34,902 bases of DNA. Origin: Nitrospirae bacterium RIFCSPHIGHO2_01_FULL_66_17. Its GTDB lineage: Bacteria > Nitrospirota > Nitrospiria > 2-01-FULL-66-17. Position numbers and translations under genes: made by a program. Each line of letters opens with the position of its first letter. Position 1 is the first letter of the stretch. The notes below the pieces were generated by a model. It searched no databases, was not told where the DNA came from, and worked only from the letters and a program-made list of their open reading frames with translations. Positions 16,178 through 23,407 of this stretch are shown piece after piece. The stretch lies in contig MHEO01000032.1 of the NCBI GenBank assembly GCA_001803875.1, positions 1 to 34,902 of the forward strand, given 5' to 3'.

Positions 16178-17331
16178 CGCGAAAGGCCCAATCGGTGGAA
16201 GAGGGAGCGCAGCGGCGTCCGGTCGGGGTCGGCGAACCGGCTAACGCCCACCCGCGTGCCGAACCACTTGTTGCCCTCGTCGTCCACGCCGATCGAGTAG
16301 ACGAAGTTGTCGATCAGGCCGTCGCGCGTCGTGTAGGTGCGCCAGCGGGTTCCGTCGAACCAACTGACGCCGCCATCGGTGCCAGCCCACAGAACCCCGT
16401 GGTGATCGACCGCCTGGGAGAAGACGAAGTTGCCTCCGAGCCCGTCGGCTTTGGAGTAGGTCGTCCACGAAGAGCCGTCGAATCGGGAAATCCCGCCGCC
16501 CCAGGTGCCGAACCACTTGTGGTCGCGCCGATCGACCGCGGCCGAGATCACGTAATTGGGGTTGCTCGCGGTGGCCTGTTTCGACGGGTCGATGTGGTGG
16601 GGATTGCCGAACGTGTAGTCCGGGTTCTTGACGACTTGTTCGGTCTCAAGACCGAGGCCGTCGGCGTGGGTGTAGCTCTTCCACGTCGAGCCGTCGAAGC
16701 GCGTGACCCCGCCTTCGGTGCCGAACCACATCACGTTTGCGCGATCGATGGCGATCGCGTACACCCACTTGTCGACCAGGCCCTCGTCCACGGAGTAGGT
16801 CGTAAATCCACGGCCGTCGAACAGGCTCACGCCCTTCCACGTCGCGACCCACATCCGGCCGCGGCGGTCGAAGGCGACGTCGTAGACCCAGAGGTCCCCG
16901 AGGCCCCGGCCGGGCGCGTACGCTGTCCAGGTATTCCGATAATCGGCGGGGGAACCCCATCCGTACGGGGAATACGTCGTCCAGCGGGAGCCGTCGAACT
17001 TGGCCAGGCCGCCCCCGTAGGTGCCGACCCATTTGTCGCCGTCGCGGTCGACCTCGATTGTGTAGACGCCGGTGCTGAGGAGCTGACCGCCGGTGTTCGC
17101 CGGCGTGTAGAGATCGAAGTCCCGCTCGGTGCGGAGGTCGTGGCGCATCACACCGCCGAAGAGCCCGAGCCACACGTCATGGCCCTCGAACGCGATGCTC
17201 ATCACGCGGGCGCGGGTGTTGATGGTCTGCCAGCGGGAGGAGGGGGGCTCGTCGGCGGCGAGCAGACGCAGCGTTGGAACCAGGGCCAGAGCGGCCACCA
17301 TGAGGACGAGCCACGGACGCGGAACGGTCAT
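16174..17331 (-). CDS. Periplasmic 'two-component regulator propeller' repeat protein
   Basis: A 385-residue exported protein with signal peptide WLVLMVAALALVPTLRLLAA. It consists almost entirely of Reg_prop-type beta-propeller blades, each ending in a variant of WxGTxGGVxxFDGxxWxTY. About seven can be counted (for example KWVGTYGGGLAKFDGSRWTTY, MWFGTEGGVTRFDGSTWKSY, LWAGTDGGVSWFDGTRWRTY). In hybrid sensor kinases such propellers are ligand-sensing heads. Here there is no transmembrane or kinase part, so it is a free periplasmic or surface propeller. It is the first gene of the minus-strand operon with the two FGE-like proteins, and a complex of the three is a reasonable guess. Confidence 0.85.
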   Translation of the reverse strand: MTVPRPWLVLMVAALALVPTLRLLAADEPPSSRWQTINTRARVMSIAFEGHDVWLGLFGGVMRHDLRTERDFDLYTPANTGGQLLSTGVYTIEVDRDGDKWVGTYGGGLAKFDGSRWTTYSPYGWGSPADYRNTWTAYAPGRGLGDLWVYDVAFDRRGRMWVATWKGVSLFDGRGFTTYSVDEGLVDKWVYAIAIDRANVMWFGTEGGVTRFDGSTWKSYTHADGLGLETEQVVKNPDYTFGNPHHIDPSKQATASNPNYVISAAVDRRDHKWFGTWGGGISRFDGSSWTTYSKADGLGGNFVFSQAVDHHGVLWAGTDGGVSWFDGTRWRTYTTRDGLIDNFVYSIGVDDEGNKWFGTRVGVSRFADPDRTPLRSLFHRLGLSR

Positions 17332-17395
17332 CGAACGGTCCTGAAAAACGCCTCACTTTAGCAGAAACCCGACGAATGCCTCAAGGCAATCGCCC

Positions 17396-17589
17396 TCGGA
17401 GTGTATTCGAGTGGTGGGGTGGTAGAGCCTGTTCAGGAATGCGCCAGATGCAAGGCGGAGCGAGGAATCCACCCGGAGCGTACTGGGAGGCTCCTGGAGG
17501 TACGAGGCATTCCCGGGGGATTGCGGTCGTACGTGAGGAGGGATTCCGAAGCGACAACGCCGCAGATGGCCATTCATGGACAGGCTCTA
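17396..17589 (-). repeat. TAG-ended inverted-repeat element, copy B
   Basis: The most degenerate and longest copy (about 194 bases). GGACAGGCTCTA at the right end, the GACAACGCCGCAGATGGCC block and GAGCCTGTTCAGGAATG in the left arm match the other copies. It carries an extra internal segment around 17486-17527. Unlike the other four it follows no stop codon and lies between two divergent gene starts, filling most of 17332-17623. Confidence 0.7.
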
Positions 17590-17623
17590 GCGTGGAGGGA
17601 AAAGTCTGCTATTCTTGGCGCGC

Positions 17624-18799
17624 ATGAGACGCGATCATCAGGGCGGATGGCGCGTGAGCGTGACGGGTTTCACCGCAGGATTTGCGTTCGCCTTTCTTCT
17701 CACCCCCGTGTACGGCGAAAGCCCACCCCCACACGACGCGGAAGGTCTCCGGCAGACGATTCGCAGTCTCCAGGACCGCATCGAGCGTCTGGAAGCCGTT
17801 CAATCGCTGCGCGACGTCGAACAGGAACACGAGGAGCTTCGGCCCCGGTTCGGCCTCAACCTCGGGGTGTTCGGGGACCTCAATGCCTCGAGCACGCCCC
17901 GAGGGCAACAGCGGCCCGCGTTCGGACTGGGCGAGGTCGGTCTGTACAGCACCGCCCGATCGGGCGACCGGTTGACGTTCCTGTTCGAGGCTGCGATCGA
18001 GGTGGACGAGGACCCCACTGAGTTCGACCTCGAACGGTATTGGGTGGGCTATGCGTTCAGCGATCGGCTCGTCGTCCGGGCGGGGCGCGTCCATACCGCG
18101 ATCGGGCATTGGAACCGCACCTACCACCACGCCCGGTACTTCTTCCCCACCATCGACCGCCCATTCGTCCTGGCCTACGACTGGGTGCTCCCGACGCACC
18201 TCGTCGGCGTCGAATTCGCCGGGACCCTGAGGCGCGGTCCGACCAGCCTCCAGTACGAACTGGAAATCGGGAACGGTCCGGAGATCGACACCGTGAATCG
18301 GGCGTTGAAGGTGACCGGCGACGTGCAGGATCGCGCGCGATCCAAGCAGGCGGCGCTCCGAATCGTCGGCCGCCACGCCGCCCTGCCCGGCCTGACCGTC
18401 GGCCTCTCGGGAACGACCTACGCGTTCGACGTCCCGTCGCTTCGGGAATCGGTTATCGGGATGGAGGTCGCGCGGTCGGGGGCGCGCGTCGAGTGGATCG
18501 CGGAGGGCTGGCGTCTTGCCAACCCCTCGGCCGTCGCCTGGGCGGGGTATCTGCAAGGGGCCTGGAAACTCCGGGAGGCGACGGCGCCCTTTGCGCGGTT
18601 CGAATGGTTGGAGACGGACGCCGCCGATCCCTACCTGGGCGCGCTGAACGCGGCGGTCGACCGTCACCAACTGATCGCGGGGGTTCGCCACGACGTGGAC
18701 CCGTTGCACAGCGTGGTGAAGGCCCAGTACCGACGGGATTCGCGGGCCGACGACCATATCCGCCACATGGCCGAACTCCAATGGGCATTCGGCTTCTAG
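17624..18799 (+). CDS. Outer-membrane porin-like beta-barrel protein
   Basis: A 391-residue exported protein. The signal is GFTAGFAFAFLLTPVYG. A short coiled coil follows (LRQTIRSLQDRIERLEAV), as at the N-terminus of many porins of the OprP/OprO and DcaP kind. The rest is a series of alternating amphipathic strands rich in aromatic residues (RLTFLFEAAIEVDED; ERYWVGYAFSDRLVVRAGRVHTAIGHWN; FARFEWLETD) ending in Phe (LQWAFGF), the usual barrel-insertion signal. ATG 17624 is used; an in-frame TTG at 17615 is an alternative. It probably forms an outer-membrane pore whose substrate is not evident. The next gene starts inside its 3' end, so it belongs to a porin / binding-protein / GGDEF operon. Confidence 0.75.
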   Translation: MRRDHQGGWRVSVTGFTAGFAFAFLLTPVYGESPPPHDAEGLRQTIRSLQDRIERLEAVQSLRDVEQEHEELRPRFGLNLGVFGDLNASSTPRGQQRPAFGLGEVGLYSTARSGDRLTFLFEAAIEVDEDPTEFDLERYWVGYAFSDRLVVRAGRVHTAIGHWNRTYHHARYFFPTIDRPFVLAYDWVLPTHLVGVEFAGTLRRGPTSLQYELEIGNGPEIDTVNRALKVTGDVQDRARSKQAALRIVGRHAALPGLTVGLSGTTYAFDVPSLRESVIGMEVARSGARVEWIAEGWRLANPSAVAWAGYLQGAWKLREATAPFARFEWLETDAADPYLGALNAAVDRHQLIAGVRHDVDPLHSVVKAQYRRDSRADDHIRHMAELQWAFGF

Positions 18800-19290
18800 C
18801 GTTTGCAGTCGTCCGGCGAGTTGATGGCCGCCGAACCGGGGCCGCAGGGTGGCCGGCGGTGGTCGTGCTGTGCCTGCTGGCGGCGCTGGCGGGCGCGGGG
18901 GGCGCGTCCGCGGTGCGGGCCGAAGACCTCGCGGTGATCGTCAACGCCGGCGGTTCCCTGACCTCGCTCACGCTGCCGGATGTCCGCGCGCTGTATCTCG
19001 GCGAGCGACAGTTCGTCGGCCCCGAGCCGGTCGTGGTGCTCCACCTGCCGGAGGGCGACGTGAAGGCGGCGTTTCTGTCCCGTGCTGTCGGTCGGACGCT
19101 CAAGGAGTACAAGCTCCATTGGCTGCAGCGCGTCTTCCAGGAGGGCGCCACCCTGCCCACGGTGGTGGCGGGACCCGAAGCGATGGTCGGCGTGGTGGCG
19201 ACCCGCCGCAACAGCGTGGGATACGTCCCGGCCTCGCTGGTCCGGGATACGCCGGACGTGAAGATCCTCTTCGTGGTGCCCTCGCCGTGA
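18781..19290 (+). CDS. Periplasmic PstS-like (PBP superfamily) binding protein
   Basis: A 169-residue exported protein whose start, ATG 18781, overlaps the porin frame by 19 bases. A hydrophobic signal (VVVLCLLAALAGAGGASAVRA) leads to EDLAVIVNAGGSLTSLTLPDVRALYLGE, the opening strand and first helix of small phosphate-ABC-type binding proteins. KEYKLHWLQRVFQEGATLP and GVVATRRNSVGYVPASLV follow, matching the domain's later part. It is about half the size of a transport PstS, as in stand-alone sensors that pass ligand state to a membrane protein. The ligand could be phosphate or another anion. The next frame starts within its stop codon, pointing to function with the GGDEF protein. Confidence 0.75.
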   Translation: MGIRLLAFAVVRRVDGRRTGAAGWPAVVVLCLLAALAGAGGASAVRAEDLAVIVNAGGSLTSLTLPDVRALYLGERQFVGPEPVVVLHLPEGDVKAAFLSRAVGRTLKEYKLHWLQRVFQEGATLPTVVAGPEAMVGVVATRRNSVGYVPASLVRDTPDVKILFVVPSP

Positions 19291-21077
19291 TCCTGAGCCT
19301 CCGCACCAAGCTCACCGTGGTGTTTCTGGGCGCGGCGATGGTCGCGATAGTCGTCGTCGCCGGCATGATGTTCGTGGTCCGAGATCTGGCGGCGAGCGTC
19401 CACGACATGGAGCGGCTGGCGGCGAGGATCAGCCTGACCGACCGACTTCAGCTCGAATTGAGCCGCCTGCTCGTGCCCCTCAACGACTACCTTCTGACCG
19501 AGGACGTCACGCACCGCGACGCGTTCGACCGGTCGATCACCGACGTCTCCCGGCGGTTGAACGAACTGCAGCATCTCGATGGGGGGATCGAGTGGACCAC
19601 GGTCGCGCGCGAGATCAACGATCGGGTGATCCGGTTGGGGACCATGTCGGTCGACGTGCTCTTCGTCGACCGGCCGGTCGGCAATCCCGACGTGATCCGG
19701 TTGATGCAGGACGTCAATCGTCTGTCCGACGACATCATCGGCCGAGCGTCGCGGCTGCATCGGCTCGCGGCCGACGACATGGCGGGGCGGGAGAAGATCG
19801 CCGCCGCCAACTCGGCCCATGTCGATCGCCTGCTCATCGGCGTGGTGCTCACGGCGCCGCTCTCGTTGATCGCGTTCTACCTCCTCCTCACCCGGTGGGT
19901 GACGAAGCCCCTGCTGACCCTGCATCGGGGCGTGCTCGACTTGAAAGCCGGTCGATCGGCGCGGATCGTGGTTCAGGTTCCGGACGAGATCGGTGAAGTC
20001 GGGCAGGCCTTCAACGATCTGGCCGACCACCTCAGCGCATCGCAGGAGCAGGTGCAGCAGAACACGCGGCAACTCGAAGCGCTCTACACGGCCAGCCGCG
20101 CGCTGAGCAAGGAGAGCTCGCGCGAGGTGCTCTATCAGACGTTGACCGACCTGGCGCGTTCGTTGACGGAGTCCCGCTACGCCGTGCTCGCGCTCTTCAA
20201 CGACGAGGAACGGGTCATCCAGGTGGTCGAGTCCGGCGTCGCGCCGTTCGCCGCCGGGTTGTCGGATGCGGGGATCCGCGAGATGATCGCCAGGCTGCCC
20301 CGGAGCCGCCGTCCGCTTTGTATCGGCGAGGAGGGTGACGACTCGCGGTTGAGAAGTCTGCCGTGCTCCCCCCCGCTGCGCACGCTGCTGGCGGTGCCGC
20401 TGTTTGCGGAAACCGCGTTGCGCGGCGAACTCTACGCGATGCAGAAGATCCATGGTACATATACGACGGCCGATCAGGACCTCGTCGCCACGATTGCCCA
20501 CGACGCCTCGCAATCGCTCAAGGTCATCCGACTGCATGAGGAGGCCGAGCGGCTGGCGACGATCGACGGCTTGACCGGTTTCGCCAACCGCTGGGCGTTC
20601 GAGGACCGCCTGGCGGAGGAATTCATGAAGGCCGGCCGCCACGCGAGACCGTTCGCGCTCATTTTCAGCGATCTGGATCGCTTGAAGGAAATCAACGACC
20701 GCTGCGGCCACGCGACCGGCGACGCGGCGATTCGTCGGTTCTGCGACGCCATCCGCGCGAGCATTCGGACGACGGATATCGTCGGGCGGTATGGCGGCGA
20801 TGAACTCCTCGTGCTCATGCCCGAAGCGGTGCTGGACGACGCCCTGATCGTGGCGGAACGCATCCTCCGGCGCCTGGCGGGCGTGCCCTTCACGGCCGAG
20901 GGCCAGACGATGACCCTGACCGCGAGTCTCGGCGTGGCGGCCTATCCCGAGCACGCCCGGGATAAGGAGGGGCTGTTGCGGGCGGCCGACTACGCCCTCT
21001 ACCAGGCGAAGACCCTGGGACGGTCCCGGGTCCACACGTTTCAGGCGTCCGCCGGAGCGAAGAGTCCCCGGGGCTGA
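19287..21077 (+). CDS. HAMP-GAF-GGDEF membrane diguanylate cyclase
   Basis: A 596-residue inner-membrane signalling protein. GTG 19287 overlaps the previous stop (GTGA). The order is TM1 (about 8-31), periplasmic helical sensor (32-181), TM2 (182-203), HAMP (204-256), coiled coil, GAF-type domain (265-410) and GGDEF domain (425-585). The active-site motif is RYGGDEL (residues 501-507) rather than GGDEF; the Gly-Gly-Asp-Glu core that binds metal and GTP is intact. An inhibitory RxxD site (RTTD, 494-497) lies the standard five residues upstream. It should make c-di-GMP under product inhibition, controlled by the periplasmic domain and probably by the binding protein encoded just before it. Confidence 0.88.
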   Translation: MILSLRTKLTVVFLGAAMVAIVVVAGMMFVVRDLAASVHDMERLAARISLTDRLQLELSRLLVPLNDYLLTEDVTHRDAFDRSITDVSRRLNELQHLDGGIEWTTVAREINDRVIRLGTMSVDVLFVDRPVGNPDVIRLMQDVNRLSDDIIGRASRLHRLAADDMAGREKIAAANSAHVDRLLIGVVLTAPLSLIAFYLLLTRWVTKPLLTLHRGVLDLKAGRSARIVVQVPDEIGEVGQAFNDLADHLSASQEQVQQNTRQLEALYTASRALSKESSREVLYQTLTDLARSLTESRYAVLALFNDEERVIQVVESGVAPFAAGLSDAGIREMIARLPRSRRPLCIGEEGDDSRLRSLPCSPPLRTLLAVPLFAETALRGELYAMQKIHGTYTTADQDLVATIAHDASQSLKVIRLHEEAERLATIDGLTGFANRWAFEDRLAEEFMKAGRHARPFALIFSDLDRLKEINDRCGHATGDAAIRRFCDAIRASIRTTDIVGRYGGDELLVLMPEAVLDDALIVAERILRRLAGVPFTAEGQTMTLTASLGVAAYPEHARDKEGLLRAADYALYQAKTLGRSRVHTFQASAGAKSPRG

Positions 21078-21109
21078 CGCCCCCTGTCCCAGTTGCCGCC
21101 GACCGCCGG

Positions 21110-21139
21110 TTGACACACCACGACGCCTTTGGCTAGAAT
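21110..21139 (+). promoter_or_regulatory. Consensus sigma-70 promoter of the second TPR lipoprotein
   Basis: A perfect TTGACA (21110-21115) is followed after 18 bases by TAGAAT (21134-21139). The expected transcription start, 6-8 bases downstream, coincides with the GTG start at 21147, which suggests a leaderless message. Confidence 0.7.
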
Positions 21140-21146
21140 CCCCGCC

Positions 21147-21743
21147 GTGCATCGGTTTCCCCTCAGTCCAAAGCCGTGGTGGTGTCTCGGCCTCGCCCTT
21201 CTCGTCGGCGCCGTCGTCGCGTGTGAAAAAAAAGACAAGCCGCCGGTGTCCGATGCGCCGCCCCCCGCCGCGTCATCGGGAGCGCCGGCCGATCCGAAGA
21301 TGGCGAAGGTCATCGAGGAGATCATCGCTTACAAGGCGAGGGTCGACAAGGATCCGAACGACGTCGAGGCGCTCGCCGCGATGGGCAACGCGAACATGTC
21401 GTTGGGACGCTTCGATCACGCCAAGGACTGGTACGAGCGCGCGCTCAAGATCGATCCGAACCGCACCGCCACCCGGATGGACCTCGCCGTGGCGTTGCGC
21501 TACCTCGGCAAGCCGGACGAGGCGATCGCCGAGCTCAAGCGCGTGCTGGCCAAGGAGCCCAAGAACGCCGGGGCGCTGTACAACCTCGGGGTGGTTCTGC
21601 TGGAGGACAAGCAAGACGCCAAGGGAGCGATCGCGCGGTGGGAGACGCTGATGAAGGCGCACCCCGATCATCCCCAGACGGCCCAGCTCCGGCAAATGGT
21701 CGAGCAGATCAAGCATCCGACCCCGTCCCCGCCCGGCGGGTGA
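21147..21743 (+). CDS. TPR-repeat lipoprotein, paralogue of the one at 13700
   Basis: A 198-residue lipoprotein. The signal WWCLGLALLVGAVVAC puts the lipidated Cys at about residue 26. A short Pro/Ala linker is followed by TPR units (DVEALAAMGNANMSLGRFDHAKDWYERALKIDP; TRMDLAVALRYLGKPDEAIAELKRVL; ALYNLGVVLLEDKQDAKGAIARWETLMKAHPDH). It aligns through its repeats with the lipoprotein at 13700, and both open the TPR region with an IIAYKARVDKDP-like helix. GTG 21147 is preferred over TTG 21129 because the latter lies inside the -10 region. It is a monocistronic gene with its own promoter. The role is probably as a scaffold or cytochrome-assembly helper; that is inference. Confidence 0.75.
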   Translation: MHRFPLSPKPWWCLGLALLVGAVVACEKKDKPPVSDAPPPAASSGAPADPKMAKVIEEIIAYKARVDKDPNDVEALAAMGNANMSLGRFDHAKDWYERALKIDPNRTATRMDLAVALRYLGKPDEAIAELKRVLAKEPKNAGALYNLGVVLLEDKQDAKGAIARWETLMKAHPDHPQTAQLRQMVEQIKHPTPSPPGG

Positions 21744-21784
21744 TCGACCGGCTGTCCCCGTGGCCAGCCGCCATCCCGCGGCGC

Positions 21785-21868
21785 GCCGGCGTGGCGGAAT
21801 AGGCAGACGCAAGGGACTTAAAATCCCTCGGGGGCAACCCCATCCCGGTTCGACCCCGGGCGCCGGCA
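21785..21868 (+). tRNA. tRNA-Leu (anticodon TAA)
   Basis: An 84-base class II tRNA. The acceptor stem GCCGGCG pairs with CGCCGGC and the discriminator base is A. The D arm is GGCGGAATAGGCAGACGC and the anticodon loop CTTAAAA sits on an AGGGA/TCCCT stem, giving anticodon TAA. A variable arm, CGGGGGCAACCCC, and T arm CCCGGTTCGACCCCGGG follow. The variable arm and anticodon identify leucine. CCA is not encoded (ACCC follows). Confidence 0.95.
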
Positions 21869-21964
21869 CCCGCAAGAACGCGTCGCCCGACGACGTCCTC
21901 ACGGTCGACCTCCACGTCCGTTCCCCCTCGCGCGGCGCGGATGTCCCTTCGTTCTCGTTTCTCG

Positions 21965-21992
21965 GGAACTTTTTCCAGCCGTATGCGTCTAA
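21965..21992 (+). promoter_or_regulatory. ECF (sigma-E-type) promoter, probably autoregulated
   Basis: GGAACTT (21965-21971) and GTCTAA (21987-21992) are separated by 15 bases. This matches the classical group of ECF promoters recognised by sigma-E-like factors. It stands directly before an ECF sigma gene, so positive autoregulation is likely. Predicted transcript start is near 22000. Confidence 0.75.
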
Positions 21993-22033
21993 GCGGGTGA
22001 GTCCAACGCAGGGGTGCCCCGGTGATCGTGACG

Positions 22034-22657
22034 ATGGACCGCGAGTGGTTTGAGGGCCGGGTGATCGGCCTGCTGGACGAACTGCTGGGGGCGGCGTTGC
22101 GGTTGGCGAAGAACCGGCATGACGCGGAGGATCTGGTGGCCGAGACGGTGACCAAGGCATGGGCGAACCGGCGGTCCCTAAAAGATGCGGAGCGGTTCCG
22201 GCCCTGGATTTTTCGGATCCTGACCAATGCGTTCCTGAGCGAGTGCCGCAAGCGGGCGGCCCGCCCGACGGCCGACGTGGCGGTGGACGACGCCGGGGAG
22301 ACCGACGCGTCGTTCTCGCTGTTTGAGGAACTTCATCAACCGTTCCTGCTGTGGTGGAGCAACCCGGAGAAGGAGTTTCTCAACAAGCTCCTCCGCGAGG
22401 ACCTCGAACGGGCCGTGGACGCCCTTCCGGAAACGTTTCGGACCGTGGTCGTGCTCGCGGAGCTGGAGGGCCTGGCCTACGGAGAGATTGCCGGGATCCT
22501 TGGCGTGCCGGTCGGCACGGTCCGCTCGCGGTTGGCCCGGGCGCGCGGGCAGCTTCAAAAGGCGCTCTGGGTCCACGCTCAGGAGGCCGGGTTGACCAGG
22601 CCGGCGCGCAAACCCGTTGAGGTATCCCATGAAGCCAGTGAAGACGATCGGGTGTGA
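22034..22657 (+). CDS. ECF RNA polymerase sigma factor
   Basis: A sigma-70-family factor of about 207 residues. Region 2 is seen in LLGAALRLAKNRHDAEDLVAETVTKAWANRRSL...FRPWIFRILTNAFLSECRKR. Region 4 is seen in LPETFRTVVVLAELEGLAYGEIAGILGVPVGTVRSRLARARGQLQKAL, with a clear helix-turn-helix. Regions 1 and 3 are absent, as in all extracytoplasmic-function factors. ATG 22034 is used; an in-frame GTG at 22022 is equally possible and would add four residues. It sits behind a sigma-E-type promoter and overlaps the next gene, which encodes a zinc-binding anti-sigma factor. It would redirect RNA polymerase to stress genes, perhaps including the haemoglobin gene downstream. Confidence 0.92.
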   Translation: MDREWFEGRVIGLLDELLGAALRLAKNRHDAEDLVAETVTKAWANRRSLKDAERFRPWIFRILTNAFLSECRKRAARPTADVAVDDAGETDASFSLFEELHQPFLLWWSNPEKEFLNKLLREDLERAVDALPETFRTVVVLAELEGLAYGEIAGILGVPVGTVRSRLARARGQLQKALWVHAQEAGLTRPARKPVEVSHEASEDDRV

Positions 22658-22868
22658 CGAGGCGCTCAAGCACCTCCTGGAGTACCTCGACCAGGAGTTG
22701 GGAGCGGCCAAGCACCGCGAGGTCGAGCACCACATCGAGGTCTGCCGGAGTTGCTTCTCGCGCACCGAGTTCGAGCAGCGTCTCAAGAACAGGCTGCGGG
22801 ATGCCGGCCGGGAGTCCTCGGGCGAGTCGTTTGAGGAACGGATCAAGACACTCCTGCGTCGATTCTAA
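22629..22868 (+). CDS. Zinc-binding anti-sigma factor (zf-HC2 / ZAS domain)
   Basis: A 79-residue soluble protein that starts 29 bases inside the sigma gene, after GAGGT. It shows GCDEALKHLLEYLDQELG, the usual first helix of zf-HC2 anti-sigma domains, followed by HIEVCRSC, the HxxxCxxC zinc motif. ZAS proteins clamp ECF factors and often release them when the zinc-thiol site is oxidised. There is no transmembrane segment, so unlike many relatives it would sense a cytoplasmic signal. Pairing with the overlapping sigma gene is near certain from context. The inducing signal is unknown. Confidence 0.88.
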   Translation: MKPVKTIGCDEALKHLLEYLDQELGAAKHREVEHHIEVCRSCFSRTEFEQRLKNRLRDAGRESSGESFEERIKTLLRRF

Positions 22869-22889
22869 CCGTTTAAAAAGGAGGGAGCC

Positions 22890-23333
22890 ATGCACAGCGC
22901 ATCGTGGTCGAAGGTGGTCGGTTTCGGCATCCTGCTGGCGGCGGTCGGGTGCGGCCGCTACGCGTCAAAACCCGAGCCGTCGCTGTATGATCGGCTGGGC
23001 GGTAAGCCGGCCATCACGGCCGTGGTCGGCGACTTTTTGCAGGCGGTGGGCAACGACGGCCGGGTCCGGCACCAACCCGCCGCGGAGCGGGTGCCGGCGC
23101 TCCGCGGGTTGCTCGTCGATCTCGTCTGTCAGGCCAGCGGCGGGCCGTGTGTCTACGGCGGCCGCGACATGAAGGCCGCCCACGCGGGGATGGGGATCAG
23201 CCAGGCCGAGTTCGAAGCGGTGGTGGATGACCTGGTGAAGACGCTGGATCAGTACAAGGTGCCGAAGCGCGAGAAGCAGGAGCTGCTCGCCCTGCTCGCG
23301 CCGATGCGCAACGACATCGTTGAGGTCCAATAA
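22890..23333 (+). CDS. Exported truncated haemoglobin (group I) lipoprotein
   Basis: A 147-residue protein with an excellent ribosome site (AAGGAGGG). The lipoprotein signal is VVGFGILLAAVGC (Cys21), so the globin is anchored in the periplasm or outer membrane, whereas most truncated haemoglobins are cytoplasmic. The domain shows SLYDRLGGKPAITAVVGDFL, the CQASGGPCVYGGRDMKAAHAGMGI segment with the proximal haem His, and a C-terminal VPKREKQELLALLAPMRNDIVE. Residue B10, a ligand-gating Tyr in the NO-detoxifying forms, appears to be Leu in GDFLQAV. Known members bind O2 or NO. A lipid-anchored form beside an ECF pair suggests response to nitrosative, oxidative or haem stress, but this is inferred. 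Confidence 0.87.
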   Translation: MHSASWSKVVGFGILLAAVGCGRYASKPEPSLYDRLGGKPAITAVVGDFLQAVGNDGRVRHQPAAERVPALRGLLVDLVCQASGGPCVYGGRDMKAAHAGMGISQAEFEAVVDDLVKTLDQYKVPKREKQELLALLAPMRNDIVEVQ

Positions 23334-23335
23334 CC

Positions 23336-23389
23336 TGTAGGGCGGCCCCCCGTGGCCGTCCCGGGCAGGCACAGGGGCCTGCCCCTACA
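23336..23389. repeat. TGTAGGG...CCCTACA intergenic inverted repeat
   Basis: TGTAGGGCGG...GGGCAGGCACAGGGGCCTGCCCCTACA. Terminal TGTAGGG/CCCTACA arms enclose a second hairpin, GGGCAGGC acagg GGCCTGCCC. A related one is at 31563. Such GTAGGGGC palindromes are common dispersed repeats. It lies between the haemoglobin and methyltransferase genes. Confidence 0.6.
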
Positions 23390-23407
23390 CCGACGAAGGA
23401 GATCCCC

